Shown here one piece after another: positions 12,049 to 23,290 of a stretch of DNA of 64,000 nt (within the stretch, counting starts at the first letter, position 1; every line of letters starts with the position of its first letter). Made by a program: the position numbers and the translations under genes. This DNA comes from Gorsachius magnificus. Taxonomy: Eukaryota > Chordata > Aves > Pelecaniformes > Ardeidae. Below the pieces are notes generated by a model. The model worked only from the letters and a program-made list of their open reading frames with translations. It had not been told where the DNA came from and ran no database searches. The stretch covers positions 32,796,806-32,860,805 of the forward strand of contig CM067081.1 in NCBI GenBank assembly GCA_034008185.1. The letters are read 5' to 3'.

Positions 12049-12138
12049 TGGGGTGGCTTTAGGTCACACAACTGCTCATGGTAGAAAGCATTGGGGTGGC
12101 TTTAGGTCACACAACTGCTCATGGTAGAAAGCATTGGG
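12049..12138 (+). repeat. 43-bp tandem duplication, two copies
   Basis: Two head-to-tail copies of a 43-bp unit beginning GGGGTGGCTTTAGGTCACAC lie at about 12,050-12,092 and 12,093-12,135. By eye they are identical over the full unit, which implies a recent slippage or unequal-exchange event. No coding frame crosses it convincingly. Confidence 0.92.
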
Positions 12139-12995
12139 ACGGCTACTATAAATATGACAGAAGAAGAAAAAGGCCTTTAAAGCTAAACCAGACTTAAGCC
12201 ACTTCTGAGCAATTATCAAAAAGGAGGAGAGCTAATCATGAATGTTTCCATCACAAATGCTTTGCAAACACAGGGTTTTTTTTTCCTTTCCAAAATGCAA
12301 ACGTTCTCATTTTCCTTGAAGTTTCTCCATATCAAGATTGCCTTAAAAATTGAATGCGTCTTGGTATTTAATGTAGTTTCTCAGGGGTTTGCTTTTAAAG
12401 AAGAGACAGGAACTGCTTTTTAAAACTTGTATTAAACGTTTTAAGCCTTTAACTTTCCCTTGAGCTCTTAGGAGGGAAGTGTAAACATGCCAACTGCATT
12501 TATTTGGGAGCACAGATAATTAAGTATAACCTGCATTTCCTGACATTATATATATATGTACTGAAAAGGAGTTCTGGTGTCACACTAAATGCAGTGGGTT
12601 TGGTTGCTTTTACAGGAACAGCCTAGACTTAAGCCCAATTTATTTTTTTGAAAAATTAATGAAGCTGATGCTGAATTTTCTTTGTCCTCTGAGACCAAAG
12701 AGTCTGCAAAGTGCACCTTTTGCAGTGCTCTTGAAAAGCCATTCCCATCAGTGGTGGATCTGAACCCCAGGAAAACGTGAGTCTACCCATACCGTGTGAG
12801 CGTGCCCATAACATAAGTTTCTTCCTGGAAAAAGGGAGACCGACCACCCCATGGCAGTGGCAGAGAAGAAGAGGAAGGGGAGAGGGATGTGGATAGAGGA
12901 GCTGGAGGGTGAGGAGGTCCCTGGTGTGCCCAGGTGCCCCATGCCAGCCCCATCGCTCCTGGTGGGCGCTGCACCCCACAGCATTTTTGCTGCAG
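12139..12995. other. Flank of ERICH6B-like gene, upstream exons not found
   Basis: The first supported exon begins at 12,996 with a phase that needs two bases from an earlier exon, so upstream coding exons must exist or have existed. A short Glu/Lys-rich plus frame at 12,851-12,925 was considered but lacks a good donor in the right phase. A (TA)n run lies near 12,545-12,557. Confidence 0.4.
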
Positions 12996-13136
12996 GAGAT
13001 ACAATGAAGTGTTTGATGCTGTATTCCAAGAGCAGATGAGTGAAGATGAAGCAGAGGAAGAGCTGGACATTGCTCCCCATGCTGACCCTTCCCAAGCTGA
13101 GCTGAGAAGGAGCATCAAGAAGAAACTGCTGCAGCA
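12996..13136 (+). CDS. ERICH6B: ERICH6B-like exon a
   Basis: The exon follows the acceptor TTTTTGCTGCAG and ends before the donor GTAAGG. It begins with one base of a split codon and leaves two (CA). The encoded acidic segment contains [14 protein letters not shown] and [14 protein letters not shown]. This aligns with human ERICH6B SYQTVFKTIIKEM and EEDFDIPLTKLLES, as recalled. The frame reads into TAA at 13,138-13,140 only because the donor overlaps it. Confidence 0.75.
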
Positions 13137-16100
13137 GTAAGGGACCAAGGGAGACTGGCCCGAGGCCCTGGCAGGAGGAAAGAAGCCCCATCACCAGGTC
13201 TTTCATTCTGGTCCCAGGAAGTTTTACTGGTGGAAATCTGCTCCTGGTGTGGTGGCACTGCTACCCACGTGCACCAACAAGCATGGAGGCATCCTCATGT
13301 CAGTCCTATGATGGCAGGAAAGATCGATCACCTGCCCTGGGCAGGATGTGCTGAGCAGGCAACAGTGCTGCATGTGGCCATAAATGTTGCACTGGGATGG
13401 TTCAGTGCTGCAGAGGCAATACTTTCCTGAGGGTCCTCATGCAGCTCATCTTCACCGTAGAGACCTTAGGAAAGCACTGGTGGGCTTGATGAGGAGCAGC
13501 TAGAGCTGAGGGTTCAACAGTCATCAGCTGATCCATCTCTGCAATATTCACATTGAAGGTTTGACACTTGCAGATCAGGAAGCTCCCTAGAAAGAAGTAT
13601 GAGGCCAGATGCCTTCACAGATGGCAAAAGGCTTTTCCAAGCCAAACCCTGCAAAACTTTTCCCTCACAAGAGACTCTGAAGGCATCTGACCCTATTCGG
13701 GGACTCCCTCCTGTTGCACAGCCCCTGCACACCTTCCCACTGCAGCTGCTTTGATCCCCACACCCAGCAGCCTTGGTGGACATGGATGTGACTTTCCAAC
13801 CTCCTCCCAGGCTGCCAAGCAGCACTCAAAGGGTCTGGCTCCTGCTTTACTTCCTGGCAATCATAGAATCATTTGGGTTGGAAAAGACCTTTATGATCAC
13901 CAAGTCCAACCATTAATGCGTGGTTCCCAGGGCATACTGTGGGTGGCCGTGGCTGAGGCACACTGGCTTTGCCAAGGTGGGCAGAGACCTGGCTGCCTCA
14001 CTTGAGGTATCCATCCCTTGTTGCTGTTTCCCCTTTTCTCCCATTGTTTTGGTGCTTTGGGGTCTGACTTCACAGGAGGAACAGACTGCACCAAAATTTC
14101 CCTTGAGTGCAGAGGGGCAGTACGAGGTTCAAGTGCCACTCAGGTCTCCAGGTAGGATCTGGTTTGAGCCTTTTGGGTAGGGTCTGTCTTCTGGCTCTGC
14201 AGTGGCCAGAAGTGTACGTGGTGTGCAACACTTGGTCCCAACAGCCACGCAAGCTGAGTTTTGCCCTGAGAGAGCAGAGTGACAGCTGGGGACGCAACAC
14301 GCAAGTGGAGCGAGGCAGGGAATCCAGTCACACATAGGACGAGATGTGTGGGCAAGACATCCTGAGCACTGGGACTCATCTCACTTCTGCAAACACATAC
14401 CTGGGCCTTCCCCCATCACCTGCAGCTCCCCTTGACCGAAGGGCAGGGAAATGGGCATTTCTACTGCATGATTCATCAGACTTGTAATGAGATGGATCTC
14501 CCATTTCTCTTCTTTGGCTATAAAAGCCATCTGTGGTGACAATCTCATATGTAGACATCTGCATTACTTCAGGTGAATCCCGATATAACATCCTATGATA
14601 CTTTTTTTTTCCCTTACATTATGTGGGTAGTGTCGTTAGCCAACAATTTTATCTTATTTTTAGCTTCCTTTTTTTTTTTTTTACCTTAGGTTGGATGAAG
14701 GAGGCTTTGAGAGCTACAGGGAAATACTTCAGCAGTATCTGAGATTTGTTGCCTGTAAGTACCTTTGCTAGTGAGTTGCTGTCATTGCTGGGCTTGACCT
14801 GGAGCCAGAAGCACATGGTAGCTTCAGAACACCCAGAGAAGAAGCAGAGACTGTAGCCTTTTATGTAGTAAAAGGTGCCATAAACCTAATTATGACTGGC
14901 CAGGGACCTTCATAGTTTCTCAGAAACACAGGTCTGCATAATTCCCTGCCTACAAGGCTGTCATCTCCAGGCCATATAACCTCTGGCTGAGAGAAGTAGG
15001 AGATGGTATGGATGAGACTTGCTAGTTCCTATCATTCATATCTAGTCCATCCTCTGCTATAAGCAATTCTCAGCTGCTCACGGGCTAGGCATTTCATTGT
15101 TTTAAGCAAGGAGATCCCTTACATCTCTTACAAAAGCCATCCTGCAGCATCACAGAGTCTAGCCCATCCTAGTTAGGTTAGATTTTCCTTTTCCACTTAT
15201 TTATCCTCAAACAAAGCAAAAGACACAAAAACTCCTCTGTCCCTCCCTCCATTGCCCCTCCTTTCCAAATAATCCATGACACAAGGCTTGGAGAAATAAA
15301 GCTGCATCACCTTTTCCTCAACAACAACCTTCTAAAATATTTTCAGGGACCAGAATCTCATTCAGACTCTCAAAAGAAAACAAATAACCCTCAGACTAAA
15401 GACTGCCCCTTTCAAAAAGCACCAACTGACATCAGCACCTCCAGAAGACCTACTGGAGCTGGACAGGGATTTTGCTGCGAAGCGCTCAAAGATGGGTATA
15501 GCCTGTTGGATCTCTTCTTGTTGCTTTTCAGGCAGGGACTGTAGAGAGCTGTAGAGTATTAGGTCTGCTCATACCCCATGGAGAGTCCAGTCAAACACAT
15601 TTAGATATCTCCTATAAGATACGGAGAAGATTCTGATCCAGCAAAACATTAAAATTATCATCAGTGGGTGTGTTAAGCTGATGGAACATGTCAATTTGTG
15701 GCTGTTCAAAGATGGACCTAATCAGGTGTTCATGGTTGCAGGGAAAGCTGAGTCTGGCATCCTTGGGGTTTTACTGGGATGATAACTATGTAAAGGGTTT
15801 TACTCATGGAACATCCTATGCAGCTTGAAGAATGAACACCACCAGTCAGCGATCTCCACCAGTACTGAAGCCTCAGACCTTGCTTTACTCACTTCCATAC
15901 CATCCAGCTCTCTTATCCTCCAAACCAGGCTGCCCTATCCAAACTGGGACGGATCCAGGCTCCTCAGCTAGGAATCACTTGGGGAAGCGCTCCTGGTCCC
16001 AGACCAAGCCTTAGTCCAACGATTTAACAGCACAGGCAAAAGCTTTGCAAGGTCCAGGCAGCCTTGAATTCATTAGGAGGGATGTCACCACTGTGTGCAG

Positions 16101-19100
16101 CAAGGGGTGGAACAGGGGGCTCACATGGCATCTCTCCCTGGGAAACCAGGCAACCAAAAGAATCAAATCATAGAATCGTTTAGGTTGGAAAAGACCTTCA
16201 AGATCATCAAGTCCAACCCTTAACCTAACACTGCCATCCCACCACTAAACCCTGGCCCTAAGCACCTCGTCTGCCCGTCTTTTAAATACCTCCAGGGATG
16301 GGGACTCGACCACTTCCCTGGGTAGCCCATTCCAATGCTTGACAACCCCTTCAGTGAAAAAAATTTTCCTTATGTCCAATCTAAAGAAAGACAATTATGG
16401 ATCAAGGAGCTGATGTTTGTGAGAATGGCAAAAGTACATTGCACAGTCTCTGTCCCCACCTAAGGAAAGGGATCCCTGAGATGCTCCAGCATAAGCTCAT
16501 ATGGCTCATAAATCACAGAGGCCCGATCAAAAAAAGGTCATGGAGGGCTGCACAAAACCCAGCAGTGCCTCAGCAGTGGGACGGGAGCTGACACAGGGTC
16601 CCGGCACCTCACCCAGGGGCGAGTGGTTACCACGGGCCCCCCTCAGAAAAGGCCTTACCAGGGTGTCCCCTCCACCCCAGCTGCCATGAGAAGCAGCTCC
16701 TCAGAGCTCATCATCCCAGCCCCAGTGACCTGCGAGGGCAAGCAGAGATTGGGGACCTGCCCCATCACCTAGAGGCTGGATGGGACCCCCACCACCAGCT
16801 CGGCCCCCCCTGCCCAAACCAGAAACCATTGCAGTTTCTGCAGTCATGCAAGAAAATTACCCGAGATTTATCACACAATCAGTGATTTTGCTGGCTTTTT
16901 TATTTTCGACATAGAAGCGCGTTATACTGCCCTCCCCTCCTGAAATATAGGGGTAGCAAATCCTCCTGCATGGGATCATCTGTCTTTTTGGCCTTATAAA
17001 AACCCTGAAAAGCGAAAGCAGGAACAAAATCATCAGTTTGTTGCTGTTTTGCTCCCCTCCATCCCTTATAACCAGGAAGCAATTCTCAGCTATTCTGCAG
17101 GGCCAAAATGTGCATCTTCAGGTTGTAAAGTAGTGCCACAATTACGGCTGAAGTCAGCCACCCCACATGCATGAAACGCCTCCACCTGGGAGCTGCTGTG
17201 GATGAGTCCCTTGGGTCCCCCCTACAGACAAAACCCGAGCATGGCCCCTTTCTGCGTGTGAGAATTAGCTGCTGCTTTTAACGATGACACTAAGAGGGAA
17301 CAGCAGGGTCTCCCCACTTCCCCCCTCTCCAAACTGCCCTCTGTTCTTCCCGGAGAAGCAGGCAGTAATGCTTCTTATTCCTATTAGAAAGCATTAAACC
17401 CAGCTCCCTTGTAATGCTGGGAGGCAAGCCCTTAGCAAAGAAATGTTTCTATTTCGCTTGTCAGTACGTTGCAGGATAAATTACTCGTGTGTCTGATGGA
17501 AAGAGGGCTCTTGGCAAAGTATATCATCAGAGAGCAGCTAATAACATAAAATAAGAAGAGCTGAGCTTTGTACGTGAAATGTGAAAACACAGAAGTGAAG
17601 GATGAGTTTTCCTCAGCTATTTAAAAGTCTTTAATTAAAAAGTAAGCCAACAAACAAACAAAAACACCCCAAGGCTAGGTGGAAAGCGCAGAGTGTGATG
17701 GTCTGGCTTGCCAGTGCTCTGAGGTTGGTACTGGTGAGGGGAGAGGGGGGCCTGGGGCAGAGCATCCCTGTCCCCTGTGTCCGGCCAGGCATCCCCACGA
17801 CGCTTCCCTCAGCCCCCCGCCTGCCTCTCACCTCCTCGGTTTTGCTCCTGCAGCGCTGCTGCTCTCCTGAGACAGCATTATCCTGATGGACAGGTGTTTT
17901 TTCTCCTGTTCCCAGGTGGATGTGGTCAGGTTTAGTATCCAGCAGCAATGGTGCTCCGGTGGTCACCATGACCCTCCTCCCTTGGGGTAACCCACCTCAG
18001 CCTCTTGGGCTGGCTACACAACTCATGTTGCTCTTGCAAGGAAATGAGGTCTGCAGAGCTGGTTGCCTTGGGGTTGTCTGGATGAAGGTGGGGGAGGCTT
18101 GGGTCACTCCCCCCCAGATGCTGTCCCACGATGGCCCAAAGCATGCTTTCTGTGGGCTCTTTGTGGGCTCGGCTTTCCTTAACTGTTTCTCAGCTACCCA
18201 TCAGGCAACGTGGCCATTCTTATCACTTTCACCAAGGAAACCCTGGTCACCTATTGCATCCTGGAGGACAGCAGGTACCCAGGGATCTGGGCTGCCTTCG
18301 GGAGCCATGGCCACGGGGTCTGCTTCCACCCTGATGGCCAGCTCTGGTAAGTGCAAGTCTAGAGGTGATGCCCAGGTCCCAGCTCAGCCCCAACCTGCCC
18401 CGGTGGCACCCCAGGACTTTAAGGCATGCTAAAAACATCTTCATTTTTTGTTCCAGCTTTATTATTTTCTATGTGAAAGTGCATGAAAAAGAGGGAGGGC
18501 TGTGCTGCAGCCCACCAGAGTGGTGGCCTCTCACATTGTGCACCAAGTCCCAAGTACAGGCAGCGTGCGTGGCGCAAAGGCACTTGGGCATTGCCCCATC
18601 TCAATTGTAAGTGATGTCCGTCCAGAGATCCTGGCACAAGGATTGATCTTGGCCAAGGTCAACCACATGGCCATGGAGGTGGCTTTGCCCCTTTACAGTG
18701 CAGGGATGAGGGCGCATCTTCTCTACCAGCTTCTCATGAAGCCCCAGGTGACCATGCTGGAAAAACATGGGTTTACTATCTGTACGTGAGGGCAAACCTT
18801 GATAGTTGGGGTCAATTAGCTTGAGGTCAACATTGCTTTTGGTTTGTTTCTCATATCCACTGAGTGTTCCTCACTAAAGAATGACTTAGGTAACCAATTC
18901 CTAAATCGTAATGTGAGGTGACTGATGGCTTTAGTAAAAACTGCTGTCATTAGAGCCATCAAATACTAATTTTTGACACCCCCACCCCCAGTCTCTAAAG
19001 TTTCCCTTCAGAAATCTAGGAACTGGGGGAATCAGTAAATCCTGTCTCAACTTTACAAGTCCTCCCTGTGTCGAGACTAATTAATGGACATCTTAAATGT

Positions 19101-22100
19101 CTAACTGGCTATTACAAATCATTTTAAATAGCTTTTGCAAGAACCCTTCCATCAGACTCCTGCAGTCCTACCGCTTGCTTGCAGACAGACCGGTCTTTCA
19201 TCCATCACACAGCAGCCAGGTTTTTACAGCCCGCCACCAAGGCGATCCCTAGCAGCACTAAACCATCAGCAACCCCGCCACGGGGCTCTCCTGGCCCTGC
19301 TGGACCACACACTCCCCCTTGGCTTTAGCCACACACTGGCCTGCTGCCGAGCTGGGGCAGGCTGCTATGACCCTCCCAGCCTCTCCCAGCAGCCGTAAAT
19401 TAATGGCAATGCTAAGTGACCACTCTGATATTTATAAAAAGAATACAATAGCTTTGATGAAAGGAAAACAGAAAACCAGCAGCCTGTGGGTAGGTCATCT
19501 GTCCCACATATGGACCGTGTCAGGCTTGTCTGCGGCTGGCGCTGTAGCACATCACAGCTGCAAAGTTAGATTTTTCCTTTTCCCCCTGGGTTTTTTTTTG
19601 CTGCTTTTTCTAAGCTGCAGCATGAGGTAACGCTGGGGAAGGCTGAGCTGCTCTCACAGCCCGGTGAGAATCAACTTTTTCATGCTTAGGCAGGAGAAAC
19701 TCAACATAACGCATGCTGTGAATGATAAAAACTCCCCACGTGCCATTGGCTGGGGGGATGTTCCAGCACCTAGAGCCACCTTCCCAGGCTGCCGTGGGAT
19801 AGAATCATAGAATCACTTTGGTTGGAAAAGACCTTTAAGATCATCGAGTCCAACTGTTAACCTAGCACTGCCATCCCACCACTAAACCATGTCCCTAAGC
19901 ACCTCATCTATCCTTCTTTTAAATACCTCCAGGGATGGGGACTCGACCACCTCCCTGGGAAGCCCATTCCAGAGCCTGACAACCCTCTCGGTGAAGAAGT
20001 TTTTCCTAATGTCTAGCCTAAACCTGCCCTAGTGCAGCTTCAAGCCATTCCCCCTCGTCCTATCATCTGTTACCAGGGAGAAGAGGCCGACCCCCACCTC
20101 ACTACAGCCTCCTTTCAGGCAGTTGTACAGGGTGAGAAGGTCTCCCCTCAGCCTCCTCTTCTCCAGACTAAATAACCCCAGTTCCCTCAGCCATTCCTAT
20201 GATGGGGAGCATCGATTCGTATCTGCACACTGTAAATAGGGGCTTTGTTTTCCCCCACACGCTGCAGCTCTCTCCTTTTCATAGTTTGGCAAGGCCATTT
20301 CCTGCATCCAGACACGCACATGACCACACATGCATGCACAGAGAACCTGTTTTTAGCATAAAGGTTGCCAGAGCAAAAGAAATTACCACGTCCACGGACT
20401 TTCAGAAGATGTAGACGTGCAATAGGAAGAGGGGGACACACACACACACACACAGAGCCCTCGCTCCGCCCCAGGATTTTCTCTGCCCTTTGGGGACTCA
20501 TTGCTCTCCCAAGGACCAGTCAATTCCTGCAGCATGCTCCTACGGTAGGACAAAAACTATTAGAAAACACAGTCCTCAGCCTGGTGCATCAAGTCCCAGC
20601 AGTGATTCTTGGACCACAATAATAAGACATTTGATCAAACGGCAGACAAAAGATGGCATTTGGGACCGGGGAGTTGTTCACTCTTGATTCATCCAGCTTT
20701 GCATTTGTTCCCAGGGCCACCCTGGATCCGCGCCCTGGGATCTTTTTGGGCCAGGCAGGAGCCAGGCACAAGCACTGGCAGTGGCATGACTTTGGCCACC
20801 ACACTCACAGCCCTCCCTTCCAGTCCATCACCCTGAAACCGAACAGCCACGTCACCATCAAAATCCTGACTCAGGATCCAGTCGACTGACTGTTCACCAG
20901 CCACGGTGATTGCATCCATTTCAATGTGGTGTCCCGGCTCAAGGCGAGCGCTTGCTGCAGAGAAACCACTCAATGGAGGTAAGCCTGGGGCTGCTGCATG
21001 GGACTGGTCACAAATTTTCAGGTGGAAAAAAAAAAAAAATCACCATTTCACTCAAAAGCAAATTTCCTGCCTGTGTGAATCTTAATGAAATTCCCTTTCA
21101 GGAAAGCGTTTAGATAAGATTGAAATGCTGTCGCTAAAGGGCAAGAACAGTGCGACTCAAATTCATTCTGAAACGCTATTTCTTTTCAAAACATTTATAT
21201 TAAATGTCAATACAAACACAAAGCTCCCGATTTTATCTAAACAGCATTACACTTAACATGAAACAAGCATCTGGGGAGAGGCGTGCCAAAATCCTTTGGT
21301 ATTTGATGTCACCCAGGTTTCCCACCCCTGACCCTTCCCCGGAGGTGGAAATGCTGTTTCGGCCAGGGCTCAGCCCTGCTCAGTGCCAGTGTGACTGTCC
21401 CAGCCTACTGGTGTGCATCCCTGTCCTCCGTTGGATGCAAACCCAACTGGTCAGCTCTGGAATGCAGGTCACACATCAACAGGAGCTCATGCTTGATTGG
21501 GGGCTGCATCCTCAGGGTGAAGGATTCAAGTTGTCTTCACTGGTGCAGGCACAAACCACATGTTGACAGCTCTCATAGCCATAGTCCACATGTGGCCACA
21601 GATGTATGGCTAATGGAAACAGGCATCTAGGGTAGCTATTTGGAAAGGTGGCAACAACCCAAGGTTGGCACGCAGAACCATAAAGCACTGGCACCTGCTC
21701 TTCCATCCCCAAAATTCAGACGTCTTCTCAGGACCCATTGCTGCAATAGGTATGGAAGTCATCTTCCTTGCCCCACTACTTCTGGGCAGCCCATTCCCAC
21801 CAGAGGAGGCTAGAGCCAGGAGTTTAGCTCCTCATTCCCCTTTTACATGAGCTGGAAGAGGGTCAGTTCCAAAGGCGAGCCATAGGGTTGGCATGCTCTG
21901 TGGGCACAGAGGGAAAGGGGACCTTGGACATGCTACACAGGTAAGTGTGAAAGGCTGGGTTACAAGGGATGTTCTCCCACCCAGCCTCACTTTAGGGGGT
22001 TCAGCATTCATGCTCTTCACTTTGCACAGGCTCTTCTTTGCAGTTGAAAGACCCAGAGACAAGTCACCTACTTCAGGGGCTGGAAAGCAAAGAGGAGCTC

Positions 22101-22229
22101 TTCTTTCAGCCTAAAAAGATTCAGCTCAGGAACCTGCTGTCCAAAACACAGACAATGCTGCAATGCTTTTTGGCAACTCCTCTCTCAGCGATATCACTCC
22201 TTGCATTTCATCATCTTCCACCTGCATGA
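12996..22229 (+). CDS. ERICH6B: ERICH6B-like gene (FAM194 family), partial, possibly a pseudogene
   Basis: Six plus-strand exons encode the C-terminal half of a FAM194/ERICH6-family protein: 12,996-13,136; 14,690-14,754; 17,854-17,934; 18,194-18,346; 20,715-20,943; 22,044-22,229. Exon joins 1-2, 3-4, 4-5 and 5-6 agree in phase. The join 2-3 does not, so at least one exon (human protein has about 50 more residues there) was not found between 14,755 and 17,853. The family hallmark YPSGN followed by ILEDS lies in exon 4, and the WQW...SPPFQSITL region in exon 5 matches human WNW...APPVQPISL. The family function is unknown. The position next to and convergent with COG3 agrees with the human neighbourhood. 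Exon 5 contains an in-frame TGA (20,887-20,889) and ends at AAG|GCGAGC, a GC donor. Upstream Glu-rich exons were not located. The paralogue ERICH6 is the alternative; synteny favours ERICH6B. Confidence 0.75.
13859..13917 (-). mobile_element. CR1 LINE 3' end remnant, about 59 bp
   Basis: Short minus-strand CR1 tail and 3' terminus: ATCATAGAATCATTTGGGTT, then AAAAGACCTTTATGATCACC and AAGTCCAACCATTAA. It lies in an ERICH6B-like intron. Confidence 0.9.
14690..14754 (+). CDS. ERICH6B: ERICH6B-like exon b
   Basis: The exon follows a long T tract and the acceptor TTACCTTAG and ends at GCCT|GTAAGT, a strong donor. It completes the CA| codon of the previous exon as CAG (Gln) and encodes [20 protein letters not shown]. 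That aligns with the human segment KNYEKFKETILRI. It leaves one base for the next exon. Confidence 0.72.
14755..17853. other. ERICH6B-like intronic interval, missing exon not located
   Basis: At least one exon of length 1 mod 3 should lie here to connect exons b and c. A phase-compatible open stretch at 15,366-15,495 was noted but has no family resemblance. Apart from the CR1 at 16,165-16,386 I see no repeat. Confidence 0.4.
16165..16386 (-). mobile_element. CR1 LINE 3' fragment
   Basis: Minus-strand CR1: tail ATCATAGAATCGTTTAGGTT, 3' untranslated block, and the complement of the ORF2 C-terminus ([12 protein letters not shown] type), truncated near 16,386 after the complement of RKIFFTEG. 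It is intronic in the ERICH6B-like gene. Confidence 0.93.
17854..17934 (+). CDS. ERICH6B: ERICH6B-like exon c
   Basis: The acceptor is a pyrimidine-rich tract ending TTTGCTCCTGCAG, and the donor is TA|GTATCC. The peptide contains [19 protein letters not shown], matching human LYPNKNVYQILFPDGTGQI. The two trailing bases TA join the first base C of the next exon to make Tyr just before YPSGN, as expected for the family. Its start phase does not fit exon b directly, so an exon is missing in between. Confidence 0.72.
18194..18346 (+). CDS. ERICH6B: ERICH6B-like exon d, FAM194 core
   Basis: Acceptor GTTTCTCAG, donor CTCTG|GTAAGT. The segment carries the most recognisable FAM194 signature: [12 protein letters not shown], then [12 protein letters not shown], then [11 protein letters not shown], against human YPSGNLAMLILY, TYIILEDS and ATFYDENSDIW. 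It is open throughout with no lesion. It ends with TG, completed to Trp by the next exon. Confidence 0.85.
18347..19798. other. ERICH6B-like intron sequence
   Basis: I see no exon. A faint CR1-like string ([18 protein letters not shown]) near 18,677-18,742 is too weak to call. Confidence 0.4.
19799..20198 (-). mobile_element. CR1 LINE 3' fragment
   Basis: Minus-strand CR1 with tail ATAGAATCATAGAATCACTT, 3' untranslated block and the complement of about 110 codons of the ORF2 C-terminus, 5'-truncated near 20,198. It closely resembles the 3' end of the long copy at 1,945-4,997. It sits in the intron before exon e of the ERICH6B-like gene. Confidence 0.94.
20436..20454 (+). repeat. (AC)n microsatellite
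   Basis: Nine and a half AC units in the ERICH6B-like intron. Confidence 0.9.
20715..20943 (+). CDS. ERICH6B: ERICH6B-like exon e with in-frame stop and GC donor
   Basis: The acceptor is TTTGTTCCCAG. The first base completes Trp from exon d. The frame encodes 76 codons, including [31 protein letters not shown] and [13 protein letters not shown]; the order and spacing match the human protein. Codon 58 of the exon is TGA (20,887-20,889), aligned with a Phe of the human QDKIIFCF segment. The sequence after it still resembles the family up to RLK, so the stop lies inside conserved coding sequence. The expected exon end is AAG|GCGAGC, where the perfect donor would be AAG|GTGAGC. A GTAAGC donor 36 bases further on (20,979) leaves the wrong phase for the next exon. 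Confidence 0.75.
22044..22229 (+). CDS. ERICH6B: ERICH6B-like terminal exon
   Basis: The acceptor CTCTTCTTTGCAG is followed by a phase-0 frame: [11 protein letters not shown], then [18 protein letters not shown], ending with TGA at 22,227-22,229. It aligns modestly with the human C-terminal stretch containing AQKIRVLLGKMNRLLNYA, and the distance from RLK to this motif is nearly the same in both. A poly(A) signal lies about 100 bp downstream. The last residues differ from human. This is the weakest of the six exons. Confidence 0.6.
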   Translation: MKDPETSHLLQGLESKEELFFQPKKIQLRNLLSKTQTMLQCFLATPLSAISLLAFHHLPPA

Positions 22230-22325
22230 AATACTGAAGATATTAAGACCTGGAGCAAGCAGTTGCATCAGCATTTCAAATCAACTTTTCCTTCATCAAG
22301 GTGATAACAGTCACTTTGGGATGAA

Positions 22326-22331
22326 AATAAA
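22326..22331 (+). promoter_or_regulatory. Candidate poly(A) signal of ERICH6B-like gene
   Basis: AATAAA lies 97 bp after the stop of the terminal exon on the same strand. This supports a short 3' UTR ending near 22,350. The assignment is inference. Confidence 0.5.
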
Positions 22332-22349
22332 GCTCCTTTCTTCAGGCTC

Positions 22350-23290
22350 ACAAAGCCTATCTTCCTGTACATTGTGTCCTTGTAACACCAGGCTCATCTT
22401 ATTTCAAAGCACTTGATGGATCATCATATGGCCACCACTGAAAGGGGTCAACCAATTCTTTTTTTTTTTTTCTTTTTTGATATAAAGACATTTGAATAGA
22501 ATCAAGATCTGATTTGCTCCACAGTGTTGGCTTGGGTTTAGCATTCAATGAAGACAAAAATGCATGAGGGTAGGTGAAAGCAGTGTTTGTGGACACAGGG
22601 CTGGATCTACGGGCAGCCACCATGAGTGGTAGCTTCAGCAGCACAGGCCTGTTCCCCTTTTCCTGCCCACATCACTTCGTCAACACCAAACATGCCCGGT
22701 TTGAGGAAAGGACTATTGGTTTTTGCTTGGAAAACGCTCGGCACAGCATAAGCTCTGCGACAGGCATCACTGTTGTACAAAAAGCCTGGCCAGCCCCTCT
22801 GGCATTCACTTCATTCCTAAGATACAACCCACAGGCCAAACCTCTTTAGGAGGCTGCAAGCTCCTAGGAAGCAGTGGCTGCACATCACTGCCCCACGCCA
22901 GGCAGCTGGAAGCTGAATTCCCCAAGAAAGGAGCGTTTTCCCATGGGTTAGTTCATCCGTGTGACACTGCCAAAGCCACAGGGCAAAGGGAAGCTTCAGT
23001 GCTGACATTCAGGGGACAAACCACAAGCCTCTGGACCATGAGTTTCTACCAAGGGCCAGAAGAACAGTATGTGGTAATGAGAAACCAGGGGCAGAGGAGT
23101 CTGTGAGCCACCAGGCAACAAGAACACCTATCAAATACAATAATAGTGATTTCTGCCAGCAGCTCCCAAGTTTTCCCTTAGTAAAAGCCAACTAGTTAAA
23201 ACACATTCTTGAATTACAACTGTGGTTTCCTCCCCCTAGCAAAATTGCAAGCAAGGAGACCATTTAGTCACACAAGATCGTTTGTCAGTA
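22350..23290. other. Intergenic gap between convergent genes
   Basis: About 0.9 kb lie between the proposed ends of the ERICH6B-like gene (+) and COG3 (-). It includes a 13-base T run at 22,459-22,471. I see no exon or repeat element; open frames here are short and unrecognised. Confidence 0.5.

Noticed and set aside
12851..13039. Glu/Lys-rich frame as an upstream ERICH6B exon
   Set aside because: No good donor in the needed phase before 12,996, and no homology beyond composition.
15366..15495. Phase-compatible open stretch that could be the missing ERICH6B-like exon
   Set aside because: It has an AG before it, GTATAG after it and a length of 1 mod 3, but the peptide ([20 protein letters not shown]...) does not resemble the human segment with RRKKLERDKEWI. 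The phase match alone is weak evidence.
18502..18789. CR1-like or exon-like frame with [18 protein letters not shown]
   Set aside because: Only a short weak similarity to the CR1 [17 protein letters not shown] motif. The surrounding sequence does not continue the alignment.
20979..20984. GTAAGC as the donor of ERICH6B-like exon e
   Set aside because: A good donor by sequence, but it leaves two bases and shifts the next exon out of frame. Ending at 20,943 keeps phase and homology spacing.
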